The position numbers were made by a program, and so were the translations under genes. A stretch of DNA of 64,000 bases from contig NZ_JAKGSI010000001.1 in the NCBI RefSeq assembly GCF_021568315.1, positions 248,001 to 312,000 of the forward strand, read 5' to 3'. The notes beneath the pieces are model-generated. The model saw only the letters and a list, made by a program, of their open reading frames with translations, was not told where the DNA came from and made no database searches. This document shows positions 63,259-64,000 of this stretch, one piece after another. Origin of the DNA: Corynebacterium uropygiale. GTDB lineage: Bacteria; Actinomycetota; Actinomycetes; Mycobacteriales; Mycobacteriaceae. The stretch's first letter is position 1. Every line of letters begins with the position of its first letter.

Positions 63259-64000
63259 ATGGGTGTTCTTGTTGCTCAGCTCGTGCAGTGGGCGGGGGCA
63301 AGTGCGGTCTTCTCGCGGAAGACCACGTGGCCGCGGGCGATCTGCCTGGGCTTGGATGTCGCGATCGTGGCGTTCCTCGTCATGGTGTTTGGGTGGAAAC
63401 GGCTTCCCTATGGGCTGCCCCAGGACATCGGTTTTTATCTTCTCTTCTTCGGGGTGGCCATTGTGGCGACGGCCCTCCTCCGGGGCCTGCTCGCGCTCCT
63501 GCGACGGCGAAAGGGGGAGGAGACGTCGTCGTCGGCACACCCCGCCGCCTCCCGCCGCCGGGGGCTCAGCGTGGTGGCCGCGGTGGCGTGGTCGCTCCTC
63601 GGGGCGATTCTGCTGGGTCTTGCCGGCGTGCTCTTCTTCGTGCCGCACTGGTTCCACAGCTTCTTCGGCGATCTGTCCGCCGATCAGCTCATCTTCCTGC
63701 TCACCAGCGGCAATGGGGAATCGACGGCGGAAACCGACGCGAGCGTGCGCAACGCGATGATTCTGCCCGTCGTGGCGGTGGTCCTCGTGGGGCTCCAGCT
63801 GCCCGTGTGGTTCGTGAGGCGGTGGAAGAGGGTTGCGGCGGTGCTCGTCTCGGCGCTGCTCACCGTCGGCTCGACGTGCTACGCCTTCGCGGTGCTGCCG
63901 CTCACGGATCTCTCCACGATGAACAGCTCCTCGGAGTTCCTCGCGGAGAATTACATCAACCCGCGGGACTCGGTGAGCTTCCCAGAGAAGAAGCGCAACC
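63259..64000 (+). CDS. LTA synthase/phosphoglycerol transferase-like membrane sulfatase, 3' end missing
   Basis: The frame opens at ATG 63259 and is still open at the window end, 247 residues visible. Five hydrophobic helices are seen at about residues 28-45, 55-75, 97-118, 155-175 and 190-213, followed by an extracytoplasmic linker with LAENYINPRDSVSFPEKKRN. The last stretch resembles the family phrase that leads into the sulfatase-type catalytic domain of LtaS-like enzymes, which transfer glycerol phosphate or a similar head group. The catalytic domain, with its metal-binding Asp/Thr/His, lies outside the window, so the reaction is not confirmed. In corynebacteria such proteins modify lipomannan or related glycans. 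Confidence 0.75.
   Translation, partial: MGVLVAQLVQWAGASAVFSRKTTWPRAICLGLDVAIVAFLVMVFGWKRLPYGLPQDIGFYLLFFGVAIVATALLRGLLALLRRRKGEETSSSAHPAASRRRGLSVVAAVAWSLLGAILLGLAGVLFFVPHWFHSFFGDLSADQLIFLLTSGNGESTAETDASVRNAMILPVVAVVLVGLQLPVWFVRRWKRVAAVLVSALLTVGSTCYAFAVLPLTDLSTMNSSSEFLAENYINPRDSVSFPEKKRN

Overview
The window is a continuous stretch of core chromosome from a high-GC actinobacterium, most likely a Corynebacterium. Grounds, from family and gene-order knowledge: a mycothiol glycosyltransferase (mshA), a SenX3/RegX3-type two-component pair, a complete menaquinone gene set, a CgoX-type heme pathway, system II cytochrome c maturation, and a gene order that closely follows the Mycobacterium tuberculosis interval Rv0475-Rv0641. 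Almost no mobile DNA is visible: no insertion sequence, prophage, CRISPR array or integrase was found. The species cannot be named from sequence alone.

Layout. 1-2903: end of the succinate dehydrogenase operon (sdhA partial, sdhB, small membrane protein). 3003-9034: DUF445 protein, a small operon ending in a degenerate DeoC-like protein, LmeA-like, methyltransferase and DUF2505 proteins, then murB. 9091-18708: fadD, mshA, gpmA, senX3-regX3, a cysteine-rich protein, ppx, an Rv0497-like membrane protein, proC. 18947-21261: BldC-like HTH protein, 33-residue ribosomal protein bS22, HAD-IB phosphatase, glutaredoxin-like protein. 21356-32864: heme genes hemA-hemC (one uninterrupted reading frame), hemD, hemB, a membrane protein, a P-type ATPase pseudoenzyme, hemE, hemY/cgoX. 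32882-35528: oxidoreductase, a guanidine-III riboswitch with its SMR exporter, hemL. 35532-40371: histidine phosphatase and the resA-ccdA-resB-ccsA block. 40627-42532: HTH regulator, small membrane proteins, AEC transporter. 42558-56101: menA, menE, menB, menC, an LssY-domain protein, a TauE-like transporter, menD, mgtA, menG, menJ and a polyprenyl diphosphate synthase. 56218-59365: tRNA-Tyr and an ECF vitamin-type transporter whose two ATPases and T component are fused. 59461-62532: tRNA-Thr, tRNA-Met, tRNA-Trp, secE, nusG, rplK, rplA. 62585-64000: a deletion scar joining two truncated genes, a long inverted repeat, and the start of an LTA-synthase-like membrane sulfatase.

How it works together: most of the window builds the respiratory apparatus, namely complex II, heme, c-type cytochrome maturation and menaquinone with its polyprenyl tail. 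Genes for envelope synthesis (murB, mgtA, LmeA-like, LTA-synthase-like) and redox buffering (mshA, glutaredoxin-like) lie between these blocks.

Points most worth a second look: the hemA-hemC fusion that keeps an internal Shine-Dalgarno and start codon; a full-length P-type ATPase in the heme cluster without its phosphorylated Asp, CPC, TGES or GDGxND motifs; a guanidine-III riboswitch before a Gdx-like exporter; about sixteen apparently leaderless promoters, two of them divergent pairs whose -10 elements share the same two bases; and a single deletion that beheaded two divergent genes.
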